Part shown: piece by piece, positions 9,851 through 22,641 of the stretch
Numbering within the stretch: position 1 is the stretch's first letter
How the letters are laid out: each line of letters begins with the position of its first letter
Notes under the pieces: generated by a model
Databases searched by the model: none
The model's input: the letters and a program-made list of their open reading frames with translations, nothing else
Told to the model about the DNA's origin: nothing
Program-made: the position numbers and the translations under genes
DNA from: Corythoichthys intestinalis
Taxonomy: Eukaryota; Chordata; Actinopteri; Syngnathiformes; Syngnathidae
Direction of reading: 5' to 3'
DNA: 64,000 bases
NCBI RefSeq assembly: GCF_030265065.1
Contig: NC_080400.1
Coordinates: 51,879,001 to 51,943,000 of the forward strand

Positions 9851-12800
9851 GCACACCGCTTCAGCGTAATTCATCTTCTGGAGCTGTGGATCAATGCCAA
9901 TTTGCCAAGGTTGCTACTCAGTTTTGGTGAATTTGAGAAGCCTCCATATTGGCATTTGGAAAATGTGTCAATAGAGTGAGAGGAAAAAAAAGTCAAATTT
10001 GTGAACATCTGGACTGTTTTCAATTTTTTGATGTTAAATTGTTTTGTTTTTTTGTCCCCCATATAGAATTGTAAAGGTATTTGTTTAACGAAACGTACAA
10101 AATGGCACACTTTAATGGAAAAATAGATGACGACAACATGCCAAGTGGTCATTTTAGTTTTGGCAGGGGAGAACATTTCAGAAATTTGCCTTGTACTCCA
10201 GCTAAAGATACGTCTTATGTTGGTTCGCCAAATTTACGCTCCACAAGCATACCAATTCCAGCCAGGTCCATTACACATTCGAACCTTCCAGATGTAAATG
10301 ATTCAGCATTAAATAACCTCTTAACACATATTGCTCCGCGGGTAGGAAACACCATAAGAGAGCAATTGAAAGTTGAGTGTGAGGGAATGGATGTTCAAGG
10401 CTCACAAGTTCAAAGTAGTGTAGACCTGAATGCTAGTGAACCAACTTACCTCAATTTAACCAGTACAAAGTTAGTCCTCCATTCAGATGTCAGTGAACCT
10501 CCAGTCTTCAGAGGAGATGTGTCTGACAAGAACACAGTTTGTGAATGGCAAGAAATGATGGAATTGTACTTAAGAAAACGAGGTATACCCCTTAAAGAAC
10601 AGTACCGTGAAATAATGTCAAAGTTAATGGGCAAAGCTAAAGATGCGGTGAGGATAAAATTGAGAAGCAGTCCCTCTGGGAATCCTCAAGAAGAGCCAAA
10701 AATTATCTATGACATCTTATGGCAGCATCTCAGTGATGTGACCTATTCCTGCATGCCTATGGCTGATTTCTACAGCACAGTCCCAGTGGCGGGAGAGTAC
10801 CCCGTTAACTATTGGCCTCGACTCAACAAGGCAGTTGATGCAGCAGAAGAGGGCTTGAAGAGGCTTGGACGACATATGGAAGACTCATGTCAAGAGGTGG
10901 CAATGATGTTTGTTAAATACTATACAGATCCCACGTTTGCAGCCCTTTTTAAATTCAAGGCTCCAGATAAGTGTTCAAGAACACATTGATCGCCATCACA
11001 GTGAAATGAAGGAACGTGCTCTCTCCAACCAAAGCACAATAAGCCAGTAACTATGCATGCACAGTCGCCTGAATTTAACGAACCAGAGCAAAGCCGTCAA
11101 TCAGGACAGTCTTTCACGTGCTGCGTCACCAGTAGGTAGATGGCGAGATAGTGTAAAGTGCTTTGAGCACCTTGAAAGGTGGAAAAGCACTATATAACAC
11201 CATAACGAAGTGAAAATAGTGCCCCGCCCACTGCTCACAATGATGACTGCATGAAAACATTGGTCAGCCTCTTTGAAGAAGCACTCTCACAGAGGGATCA
11301 AGGTGTTCGCCAGTCTGTCACTCCTGACCCATCATTCCAAAAATCCTGTAGGGTCTGTAAGTCAATGGAGCATTCTACACTAACACGTTGCTGGCAGAAG
11401 CATCTATGTTTGGCATGCTTTGAGCCAAATCACATTAAGAAAACTTGTCCAAACCGCCGCTCAGATCAAGCTCGAAATTCTACAGTCTCACCGAGCGGGC
11501 CCCTTTTAAACTAGTGGGTCCGCATTTGGCGAGGGGAAGTGCGGGCGGAGAAGAAGCCCTCGACAGTAGTGTGGATGAGCAACAGTATTTGAAAGTTTGT
11601 GCAGCAGCACCAACTAGTGTTAAAGTGATTTTCCAAAATACCCAGAAGCTTGAGCCTTATGACGAATTGTTTCATACTCCTGTTATTGTTAATAACACAT
11701 TTCAGTTGCAGGCTATGATCGATTCTGGATCCATGGCTTGCACCTTAAGTGAGGAGGCAGAAATGAAATTGTACTCTCAAAGCCCACCCTTTTGACACAA
11801 AATGTTGTGCTAGTTGGATGTGGAGGGAAATTAACCGAGCCCAAATGTATGTATGAAGTTGAAATGAAAATGTTGGGAGAAACTTGTCTTGTCCCTGTTC
11901 TTGTAGTAGCTGGCCAACGTGACGACTTGATTATTGGCACCAATGTCATCAGATTTCTCATGCGTCAACTAAAAGTAACCAATGACTACTGGTGTCTTGT
12001 TTCCAGTGGTAGTCTTCTCCCAGAGTGCGAGCAGTTCCTCGATCTTATGGCAAATTCATCCCGGTGGAGAGGTGATGAACTTCCAGGTAGGATTGGTCCT
12101 GTAAAGCTACAGTAGTCAGTTACCCTGTTAGCAAAACGTGAGCATTTAGTCTGGGGAAAGCTGCCAACATATGTTCCCATGTCGCCAGGCAGTACAGTAA
12201 TAGTTGAGGCCACTTCATCCAAGTCCATGCCTCGCAACATCATGGTTGGCAGAATTATAACACCATTATGGGGTGATGGATGGATCCCAATGAGAATTTC
12301 AAACATGTCAGATCGCCGCGGTTCATTGAGGAACTGTAAGCTGGCTGATGTGTCTCCTTGTTTGGCAGTGGAAGATTTTGAGGTCTCTCAGAATACCAGT
12401 CAACCAGAGATGGTCAAGCAAGAACTTCCCACTTGTGTCAAAACTGACGATTTACAGCAGCGACTTCAGCAGCTTGGGCTTGCAGACATTAACGTTGACA
12501 ACGGTCATGTTGGACTCTCAGGGAAGAAGAAATTAGTCAATTTGCTCGATAAGTACAATGACATTTTTTCCAAACATGCACTGGATTGTGCAGAGGCACT
12601 TGGATTTGTCCACCGCATCAGACTCACCGACGAAAGACCATTTCGACATCCTTACCGGCTAGTTCCACCTGCTCATTACCAAAAGTTAAGGCAGGTTCTC
12701 TCCGAGTTGGAAGAGCAGGAATTAATCAAGAAATCAGTGAGTATCCCTCACCTCTGGTATTGGTGTGGAAAAAAGATGGGAGTTTGAGACTTTGCACAGA

Positions 12801-13382
12801 TTTCAGATTGCTAAATGCACGAACTGTGAAAGACGCCCACCCGTTGCCTCATCTATCAGACTGTCTAGCTGCACTTGGAGGAAATATGTATTTCAGCACA
12901 ATGGATTTGACCTCAGGTTTTTACAACATGCCGATGGCAGAAGAGGATAAGAAGTACACTGCATTCACAATGCCAATGGGGCTTTATGAATACAACCGAA
13001 TGCCGCAGGGGTTGTGCAATAGTCCCGCCTCATTCATCCGAATGATGATGAGTATTTTTGGTGACCTGAACTTCAGTAGCCTCTTATGCTATCTCGATGA
13101 CTTGCTTGTGTTTGCTGCGACAGAGGAAGAAGCATTGGCAAGGTTGGAAACAGTGTTCCATCGACTCAGACTCAATAACCTCAAGTCCAAAGAAATGCCA
13201 CTTAATGAGGTCTTCTGTAAAGTTTTTGGGTCACATAATTGATGGCAATGGAGTTGCAGTGGACCCAGCTAAAGTCGAGGTGATTTCCAAAATGTCCAAA
13301 GATCATCTAATGGAGGATGATGGTTGCACACCCTCAGTGAAAAGAATAAAGTCATTCTTGGGGATGGTATTTTAGTACCAAC

Positions 13383-14234
13383 CAGAGGTTGCGCTAGACT
13401 TTTTCGTTGTCTGTCATTTTGACTGACAGGGTCATAAAAATCTGGTCATAATCTATTTTTACCCGTCACTTAAAATTTTAAAATGATGATAATGACATTG
13501 TGGCGGCCCTTTGTTTGGCATAATTCACCTTCCGTACTTGTGTGTCCATTTGGCCGAGCGGGTTAGCGGCTACGACACAGTCACGTGACAGAGACACTTA
13601 AGAGCCGCGCGCATCCCGGCTTGAATAGAGAGTTCACAGAGAGCAGCAGAGCTACAGCAGCTGGACACAGCAATTCGAGCTAACAAGACTCTTAACATTG
13701 CATACCGCTTCAACATATTCAATAGTATTTAGTTTTCATTCATTTTAAATTAATATTCTGTCCGAACAAGCTTAACAGAGAATCCACACCGTGCCATCAC
13801 ACATCAAGCAGATGAATATGTAACTTTTTCTCCGCAGTGACAAAAACAGCTGACTGTGGCCCCAGTAGGTAGGCTACATTATGGAACAATTAAATTAACA
13901 GTTCACCTGCTGTGGCCTGAACGGAGTCTTACACCTTCCTCCTGGTGCGCATGGACTTAAATTGCGTGCCCGCTTGTGCAGTCCCTGTTTTTTCACCTCT
14001 TTTATCAACACCATTGTCGTTTTGGGGCTTTTTGAAGAAACTTCGGACACTCAGTTGCCTTGACATTTTTCAGAGTAAGGCCAACGACTTCATGCATCAA
14101 GAGAGACAATAGCTAATTAATATGCTCACTCGCCACCTTGTGGTCTGGGGTGTGAATTGCAACCTGTCAAAATGACAGGTGGACTTCAGTTTTTTCCGTC
14201 AACGACAGAAAATATTCGGTTAACGTGACCCCTG
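13383..14234. mobile_element. hAT-like MITE inside the old Gypsy element
   Basis: It is flanked by an exact 8-bp direct repeat GTACCAAC (13375-13382 and 14235-14242). The ends are imperfect inverted repeats starting CAGAGGTTGCG and CAGGGGTCACG. Its 852 bp show no coding frame. The 8-bp target repeat and CAGRGG ends fit the hAT superfamily. Its place inside the Gypsy pol zone shows it came later. Confidence 0.85.
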
Positions 14235-17200
14235 GTACCAACATTTCATCCCAGATTGCTCCTCTTTGGGCAAGCCCTTATTTGCCCTCACAGCTGTTCA
14301 GAAGAGGCGCGGCAAAGTCAAAATCAGTTCCAACACTGGCTCGTGCAGGAAGCTTAAGCCCTCTGATTGGACAGATGATTGTCAAGAAGCCTTCTGTTCA
14401 TTGAAAGAAAGTCTCTTGAACTCTGCTGTTCTCTCACATCCAGATTTTTCGCTGCCGCTTATTCTTTCTGTCGATGCATCACTAGATGGGCTTGGAGCAG
14501 TTTTATCTCAAGTACCAGTGGGTGAAGTAAAAGCGCGCCCAATTGCTTTTGCAAGTAAGAGACTGAGTAACTCCCAGAAGAAATATCCAGCTCACAGACT
14601 CGAGTTCTTGGCTTTGAAGTGGAGTATTTGTGAGAAATTCAGTCATTGGTTAAGAGGTCATCCATTCACAGTATGGACCGACAATAACCCTCTAACTTAC
14701 ATAATGACAAAGCCAAAGTTGGACGCATGTGAGCAGCGTTGGGTGTCACATCTTGCCCCCTTACACCTTTGACTTGAAACACATACCAAGCACCAAGAAC
14801 ATCGTCGCAAATGCACTTAGCAGGGACCCTTTCAGTCAGCCGTCGGCTAATAACAGAGCAATACAGCCACCTCCTTGCTGAAGCTGAGAGTTTGACTCAA
14901 GAGGGTATCCAAGATGCATTCCGACTGAAAGTTCAATGTCACAAGTTGAAAAGAACAGTCCAACACAGTTCCACCTCGGCACAAGATTTCATCAAGTGCT
15001 GTTGGGATGCTGAGTCCATTAAAGCTCTCATGAATGCTCAAAATCAGTGTGAAGATGCAATCCAGACAAGAGCTGTGGAGTTAATTCAATCTGTCCAAGA
15101 TCAGTTGATGCCAGGACAAGAAACTCTTTCCACATTGACACTTGAACAACTTCAGCGTAGTCAAGAGCTTGATCCTGTTATTTCTGTTGTCATGCCATTT
15201 GTTATCGGCAAGAAGCGTCCGTCAGGACGTGAAAAAGCAAAGTTGAATAGGAAAGCATTAGTGTTGGTCAAACAGTGGGATAGACTCAAAGTTCAAAACG
15301 GTTTTCTTTATTGTGTCACAAAAGACCCCGTTAGCAAGAGGAGGAGACATCAATATGTCTTGCCTGAAAGTTTGAAAGAGAAAGCACTGCATAGCATTCA
15401 TGATGTTGTGGGACACCAAGGAAAAGCAAGGACATTGCACCTAGCAAGACAGCGGTTCTTCTGGCCCAAGTTAGAAGCTGATGTGAAAGAATATGTCAAG
15501 TGTAGTTCGAGGTGCATTTTAGCCAAGACACCAGCTCCACTCGAAAGCATTAGGACTTCTGCTCCCATGGAGTTAGTGTGTTTGGATTTCTGGAGTGCTG
15601 AAGACAACCACAAAAAGTCAGTGGATGTTCTCTTTGTCACCGACCATTTTACCAAGCTTGCCCATGCATTCCCATGCTCAAATCAAACTGCAAAACAAAT
15701 AGCAAAAAAATTGTGGGACCATGTCTTTTGTGTGTATGGATTCCCTGAACGCATTCATTCTGACCAGGGTGCAAATTTCGAGAGCGAGCTCATCTCTGAA
15801 CTTCTGAAACTTGCTGGTGTTTCGAAATCACACACTACGGCCTATCATCCCATGGGAAATGGAGGAACTGAAAGATTCAATCGGACACTTGGAAGCGTGT
15901 TACGAGCTTTGCCTCTCATATAAAAGCACAAGTGGCCTCAGCAAATTCAAACTTTTGACATTTGCCTATAATGCAACAGTCCATTAAACGACAGGCTATG
16001 CACCCTTTAAGCTCATGTTTGGTCACATTCCGATGCTCCCAGTGGATGTGATGTTCAAGCAAATCCTGCAAGATCCAGTGGTTGTTGACTATTCAAACTA
16101 CTTCAAAACTTTGATGTCATATCTCCATGAAGCAGCCCGCATTGCACAAAGTCATGCTCTCAAAGAACACGACAAACAAGCAAAAGGCTATAACAAAAAA
16201 GTCAAAGGTTTTCATCTAAACATCGGAGATAGGGTGCTCATTGCAAACAAGGGAGAGAAAGGGAAGAGAAAGCTAGCAGACAAATGGAAAGAAACAGTGT
16301 ACACTGTCAAGGAAAGAAATCTGCAAACTCACACTTACAAGCTCGTAGACAGTAAAGGTGACACAAAGGTGGTTCATCGCAATTTGGTTCTGGACGTAAG
16401 TTTCTTGCCAGTGGTGACATCTGAAGAAAGACTTTGTCACGCTGAATCAGGGAGACAAGGCTCTGTGAATGAGGACACTTTTGGAGATGGGACATGTGAT
16501 GCAGTCAGTGCACAGTCAGACCACTTGGGACAGTCAAGTGACCAGAGTTTTTGTCAAGTGATAGTGTAGTCTCAGTTAGTGACAATGATCTGGATAGTTC
16601 TGTAGTTGATTCTGATTGTAGCCTTCCTCTCATGTCAAATGTCTCATCTGAGCCTGTTAGCACACAGTTGCATTCAAGTTTTGCAAACAGTGATGAGCAG
16701 ACAAATTCACAACCACACGTGCCACTACCTAGCACAGACACCCAGATACATCCTCAAGCTGACACCGAGACAGTTATTAGGACACGATCTGGCAGGGTTT
16801 CCAAGAAAGTTAATCGACTAATTGAATCCATGTCACAAAAACCTTTTGGGTTCCACAATTTTGCTAGGTTAGTTGGTGAAATAATACACGCTGTATTTTA
16901 TGCTTCTGAATGAGATGGACCGCTTGGATGTGTGTAGGAAGCGATCGCTATATTTAGTTTTTTTAATCCTGCGCCATGAAAATGAGTGACTTCCGGCTTC
17001 GGTCTTGCATTGAGGAGGAGGGCGCTGTGACGTGTACGGGTGAAGGCATCCTCTTCACTAAACAGCCGTACTGTTGTGTATGAGGACTAAGGATTCATCT
17101 GATTTTGCGGATTAATACGTTTATTTTTCGCATCACGCCCGCCAAACGGCTGCAGAAAAATCTTGCGCTATGAGGGAGAGGCATGTGCGCCTTTTTGAAG

Positions 17201-17841
17201 TTTCAAAAGGTTCCCATTCACCGTGGATATTGGCCAAAACAAGCCCTACTACCCTGGGACCATTGGATTTACGAGGAAGTGAGTAAACATCTTGTTCTGT
17301 ATTATGTCAAGTACGAATACAGCGATTACAAAGTAAACACTACAAACTTTCTTTAAATAAAGGACTACTTACGTTTGATCATTGATAGGCATGTAAAAAG
17401 CTCTCCTCATGCACATTAGCTGCACGTTAGCTGCACAACAACTGCAGCTGCCCTCCTCCGGGGAACGAGCTGTAAATTTTGATCTCCGCCGGGCGGTTTT
17501 GCCGATCCGCGAAGACAATCGACAATCCAGTCGTCATGTCAAATAATCTGGGCTAGTTATGTGTGATTTTCCACTTCGAAGACTTTGAAACATCACTCGG
17601 TTCGGGTTAGAATGTCGGCTAGCTGTCACGCCTCTTGGTTTGTTTACATTCTCCAAAGCCGGGGAAGGGAAATGACATATGTCCAATTTAGGTGGTATAA
17701 AATATCGTACGGAAGGTGCGACAGTAAAGGTGAAGTTGAGAGTTTTGACCATTATGGAGTAATTCTGCCATGTCGTCCTGAATAAGTGCATTTTTATCAT
17801 TTCATATTCCATTTAGCACAAGACTTATTTTTCATGACCAT

Positions 17842-18157
17842 GCCATTTATTTAGCTATTCGGGAAAATACTTGGATAAAAAGAATATCCTGTAAAAATAT
17901 TGAAGTAAAGAAAGAAACAATGACATTTTGCAGCTCTCTTCGTCGCGTTTTCCTCGTTGTGAATAGTTCCCCCTCGACGGGCTGACTGGTCCTTTTCAAG
18001 CCATTTATTTAGCTATTGGGGATAAATACTTGGATAAAAAGAATATCCTGTAAAAATATTGGAGTAGAGAGACTGAAACAATGACGTTTTGCGGCTCTCT
18101 TCGTCGCGTTTTCCCCGTTCTGAATAATTCCCCCTCAATGGGCTGAATAGTAAAACC
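17842..18157. repeat. Two tandem ~158-bp units in the second X element
   Basis: Units start at 17842 and 18000 and correspond to the 160-bp units at 7006-7485. Confidence 0.85.
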
Positions 18158-18371
18158 GATGAGCCCAGTCTCCCGCTGACGTCATCCACCTGTTGGGGAC
18201 GCTCGAGCCCTATAATGGTAGGCGTGGCTAACCGGCAGATTAAAAGACTAATTTCCCATCATCTGCGCTTTGCGAAATTGTTGTATATAGTCGAATCGTC
18301 TCAAAATATGATTCTAATTCACATAATAATGCTATTTAAGACTTTTTTTTCTCCTGTCGTATACTCTTTAA

Positions 18372-19457
18372 AATAACGGAAATTTATTTGGAATTATTTA
18401 GAGGCAGCTTATATGGTTGGAGGTCTGTCTGTACGTCTAGGATGCTTTTTATTCTGAATTGAGTTTGCAGGTTATAAGACACATGAAACGTGGAAACTTT
18501 TAAATGATTTGTTTTACTTTTTAATTAACATATACATTTGATCAGGAACGCGATGACTTTTTATATCCACAGTATAATAATAAAATGCCAGGACCATACT
18601 TTTTATTTTTTACTCACGTTCGGTCAAAAGACAGTTTAGGTATAATCCAACACTTAACACATAAACCTGTCAAATCGCTAAATCTGAACAATTTGTAAAT
18701 TTAAAAAACAAACCAAAAAAAGTCCCTCAAAAATACATAATAAATACATCTAGCTGTTTTTTCAAAGAGCCCACCCAATTTTTTTGCTCAAGAGTGTCAT
18801 GTGAGTGTTGCCTCAGGTTTTCAATCAATTACTTATGAAACTAATGTTTAATAATTGCAATAAAAAACAAATTAAAAAATAACTACTGCTTTGATGCTGT
18901 GTGTGAGTCTGGCCTCCTAGGGACAGTGTGGCGCACACATTATTAGAGTCAAGATTTCATTTGAATAATTAAACTAGTTTTTCACATAGAAGGAATATAA
19001 GCTTAGAAGTAGTGTTGTATCACCTGTCTTTATGGTTTACTACAGTGTTTGTTTGTAAATATTTTTTATTTGAAGGTGAACTCCATAATTTCTACTGCTC
19101 GCGAGTTTTATTTCATTAATTTTTTTCTGGATTTATTTATTTTACAGTAACTCATGATCAGTCAAGATCAGTTTTCCATTAGGTGTTAAAATGAAGTGCA
19201 TGTTTTACTTTACAAAATGTGGTTTTTTTGTTTTTTTTTTGCCCAAGTGTAACCTTTTAATTTTCTGTCAATTTCAACATTTAAAAGTGTATGAAAAAGA
19301 CAACTGACTTACTAGAAATAACATAGAACTTGTTTAATAGATTCAAAAGTGAGATTAAAGTGAGATAAAAATCAATATGCCATTGCGGTAAAAGATTTAA
19401 CATAACAAAAAATGTCAACAATTTGTTATCAAACATTAACAAATGAACAACATCGAA
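18372..19457. other. 3' flank of Ig copy A (shared unit spacer)
   Basis: AT-rich non-coding sequence shared with the 3' flanks of the other Ig copies (25540, 29100, 36720, 48890 and 56506 onward). Landmarks are GTCTGTACGTCTAGGATGC, a CAACACTTAACACATAAACC stretch and GGTATAAGCTT-like motifs. It probably includes the minus-strand 3' UTR next to the gene. Confidence 0.6.
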
Positions 19458-20287
19458 TTATTTTTCCATTTCAATGTCCTGGTGTTGCTCTTTTCGTTTG
19501 CGGTAGAGGAATACGGCAAGGACAACTGTGACAATGAAGAGTGTGGTGATAGTGACAACGATTGCAGTGACTGCAGTGGTTGTTAGCAATCGTGGACTGC
19601 TCACATTGTTGTCCTGGGGCAGCGAACAGTCCAGGTGAAGGTCACAGTGTTTGGTGCCCACCATACTTTCCACCGTGCAGCGATAGCTTCCACACTGCCG
19701 CTCGGTGATGTTGAAATGCAAGGTGGCTCCTGTGGGGTCCACAGTGGTCTGAGGAGGCAAGACCTTATTTCCGCTGGACTTGGACCAGATGTAATGCAAA
19801 GGTGGGGTGCCTTGCAGAGAGCTGCATTTCAGCGTCATACTGTTGTCTTCTTCGTCCACACTGCACAGAGGCTGACTGGGTGCCTCCATGACTGTCAGGT
19901 CTAAGATCTTCTTGTCCAGTTCTGGTAACTTCTTCACCAGACAGCGGTACATCTCCGTGTCTGACGGACGTACATCTTTGATGATGATAGACGCGTCTCC
20001 ATTTTGGGGATCGGCTGATGTGAATTGGACCCTCCCCTCCATTGGTTTGTACAAATCGGAATACAAGCGGCCGCCAGTAAACCAAATGATGGGTTGCTCC
20101 TCTCGGTCTGCAGACTCGATACTCCACAAGACCTCCGTGTACTGCTGAGAGTCCTAGGTAGCTGGACACTTGACCCCCTGGCGACGTAGTAGTGGTTCAT
20201 TTCCTTCTGGATTTCCAGAGGGCATGCTGGACAAATGTTGAAAAACACTCCCAGGAGGACAGAAGGCCAGCGGAAGTGCCACATCAT
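19458..20287 (-). pseudogene. CTX/CXADR-like Ig receptor, copy A (pseudogene)
   Basis: The C2 domain, transmembrane helix and tail (ending QHQDIEMEK) are intact and in frame from the stop at 19458. The leader starts at 20287 (MMWHFRWPSVLLGVFF). Compared with the intact copies, a net 19-bp deletion around 20153 removes the first V-domain cysteine (PCAYTHTV) and shifts the frame between leader and V domain. A further deletion just upstream of the start removes the splice acceptor, and the 5'-exon donor is GCAA/TT instead of GT. The copy therefore cannot make the normal protein. CpG-rich ligand-binding segments such as GGRLYSDLYKPMEGR remain unchanged, so the damage is recent. Confidence 0.85.
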
Positions 20288-20699
20288 TTCTATCACTATA
20301 AGGCATAGACTTCACATCAGCAATCATATTTTCATTATAAATGTAAAAAACAATGGAAAACAGAATAACACTGACGTCAGTTAAATGTATTTTACCTTGA
20401 TACAAGTTTAAATGTTTTCAATCAGTCATGTTTACACTTTAAATAAAAACTATACAATTGAGGACAGCAATTTTTTTCCCAAGTGTTGAAATAAATGAAA
20501 ACACATAAACACTGCCATCAGTAACATGTTTTTGCATGATTACAAGTATAAAAGTTATCAGTCATCTTTGCTTAGACTATCAAATGAAATTAAAAGGAAA
20601 AAAAGTTAATACTGCACTATTCAGCTTATGTGGAAACATGATCAATACAAAACACCACAATTCCAATGTCTCTCAAAACAAGTAAATAGGATTTCTTAA

Positions 20700-20905
20700 T
20701 TGCTTAACTTTAGGAAGGAAGATGCACACCAACGACAGCAACACTTGTCTGCTTCTTTGGCGTTTGGTGTTGTAATTCATAATGAAAAAACAACTTATAT
20801 CGGAAAGAGAAGATCAAAGCATCAAAGAGTTGAAAGGGACCTGTCATTGTGACGTCACGCTATTTGTTGGCACATATCCGCCGCCATGACAGACGGCTTC
20901 GTGTA
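20700..20905 (-). promoter_or_regulatory. 5' non-coding exon remnant and CRE of copy A
   Basis: Matches the 5' exon of the intact copies (CATCTTCCTTCCTAAAG on the minus strand) and the upstream palindrome TGACGTCA at 20850-20857. The upstream promoter is cut at about 20905, where Y-element sequence begins. The splice donor is lost. Confidence 0.65.
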
Positions 20906-21640
20906 CTGCTCTCACGTGCTCTCACCTCCAGTTTGGGTTTTGCTGTTTAAAAAAAAGTTTTTTTTTTTTTTTAAATGCCCTCCTGTTCTAAATTTTTCTT
21001 CCCCCAGAAAATTGAGATTTTCAGCTTTCCAATGATGTATCACACATGCATATCAGACAATTTTGAAATTTGGCCAAAATGGGGGTCTAAGAGCAGAACT
21101 TCAAGCCACCTGAGTGTTTTCCGCCATAAAAAAATCGATCGCGTCCACACACATCCAAGTGGTCCATTTCATTCAGGAGAATAAAATATCGCGTGAAATA
21201 TGATATAAACATGCTTTTTGCTGTCAGAGGCACTTTAGGCCTTTTCTGTTACACACACAACAATGTTAATAAAGTTATATTTTATTTATTTTAATGATAT
21301 TATTATTTAGTGATACAATTATACAAGTTGATCGATATTAGCTTTTTCTCTTAAATATTAAAAGGACAAAACATTATGCAGAGGTGTACTTATAATAATA
21401 AAAAAATATATAAACAAATTATACTATTTACAGTGGTTGCAGAGAGTTGGGGAGCGCGAAACATTTACGTCTTCCGGGGGGAGGACTTAAAAGAAAATAA
21501 TTGAGAAGCACTGGCCTAAGACAAGGTGGAGGAAATTATGAACAGTTTACATTGAATGGCAGTACGAGCACACAATCTTCAAGCTTCCACAGAGGTAAAA
21601 GAAATTCCAGTAAAATTCTCTTAAAATAACGGAAATTTAT
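20906..21640. other. Right part of Y element, X-related terminus and unit spacer
   Basis: 20915-21135 matches 8160-8382 (the right half of Y, ending GTGTTTTCCGCC). 21143-21230 matches the X-related terminus. The rest is the shared spacer. The L1 fragment and Tc1 of other units are absent here. Confidence 0.6.
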
Positions 21641-22620
21641 TTTAAATTATTTAGAGGCAGCTTATATGGTCTGTCTTTACGTCTAGGATGCTTTTTATTC
21701 TTAATTGAGTTTGCAGGTTATAGGACACATTAAACGTGGAAGCTTTTAAATGATTTGTTTTACTTTATAATTAAAAAATACATTTGATTGGGAATGCGTC
21801 GACTTTTTATATCCACGGTATAATAATAAAATGCCAGTACCAAACTTTTTATTTTTTACACATGTTCGGTCAAAAGACAGTTTATGCATAATCCAACACT
21901 TAACACATAAACCTTTCAAATCGATAAATTTGAACAATTTGGAGATTTAAAAAAAAAAAAAAAGTTGTTGAATTGAGGCGACAAAAAAAGGGCAATGCAA
22001 CATAAAATGGATCAAATCTTTAAGAGCAACGAAAGAGTTGAGGAGGCTTACTTATCATTAAATTTTATTTGCTCTGATGGGGAGGTTCAGGACATCTTAG
22101 CTGTCAATGTGCACTTTGGACTTATATTTGTTAATTTATGTTAGGTTACTTATTCATTTCCTTATGATTTAAAAAAGTCAATGTTTGCGCAATCTTCAAA
22201 ATATATTCCATTTCACTCTCCATAATATAAGTCATTTGTACTTATTTTTCTGATAGTATGTTACTTACATCTTTATTATATATATAAAAAAAAATTTTAA
22301 GTGTTTACATTAACTTCAAGTTTTTTATACATCCTATGTTCTTAAGTAGTTAAAATTGAGATTTGGCATTTAGTATGTGAGGAAATGAGGGAAAATAAAA
22401 ATTAGGAGATGGAAGTTGGGGTTAGTGCTGTTTTTGTTATCTTTTATTTTGCAAGTCATCTAAAAAATACAATTTTGAATGAAAATCTGTGTTTTTATGT
22501 GTTCTAGAAATAACTGCTAAAAAAGTTTTCTTTACATTTCAGTAGTTTAAGAGGTCTGAACACCCCCCCCCCCCCCCCCCCCAAACAATGTCAACAATTG
22601 TGATATCACTTATCGAACAA
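21641..22620. other. 3' flank of copy B with a replaced middle
   Basis: 21641-21955 is shared unit spacer. From the A-run at 21949-21962 to the C-run at 22563-22582 the sequence matches no other unit and I do not recognise it. The shared sequence resumes at the C-run. Confidence 0.55.
22563..22582. repeat. (C)20 homopolymer
   Basis: Twenty uninterrupted C at the boundary between unit-specific and shared sequence in the 3' flank of copy B. Confidence 0.95.
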
Positions 22621-22641
22621 TAACAAATGAACAACATTGAA

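Larger units (their letters stand above)
8920..16880 (+). mobile_element. Old Ty3/Gypsy LTR retroelement (fossil)
   Basis: Parts in order are a 5' LTR (to about 9831), a primer-binding site at 9833, a Gag zone (about 10.1-11.5 kb, ending in a cysteine/histidine knuckle), a protease zone with a DSG core near 11.7 kb, a reverse-transcriptase zone (about 12.6-13.4 kb, YLDD), an RNase H zone (about 14.3-14.8 kb), an integrase zone (about 15.3-15.9 kb) and a C-terminal zone to about 16.6 kb. The RT, RNase H, integrase order is that of Ty3/Gypsy. No 3' LTR is visible; the element stops against X sequence. It is broken, with roughly ten breaks plus an inserted DNA transposon, so it is old. Confidence 0.85.
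8887..18367 (+). mobile_element. Second X element, split by a Ty3/Gypsy insertion
   Basis: The left end (GTGACACGAAAAA at about 8896-8908) and right end (to 18367) bracket about 9.5 kb that is absent from the other units, where TTCTCTTAAAATAACGG is continuous. TTAA is duplicated at 8883-8886 and 18368-18371. A few extra bases separate the left TTAA from the usual terminus, so an 8-bp duplication (TTAAAATA) is an alternative reading. The part from about 16880 to 18367 aligns with 6054-7692 of the first X element. Confidence 0.7.
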
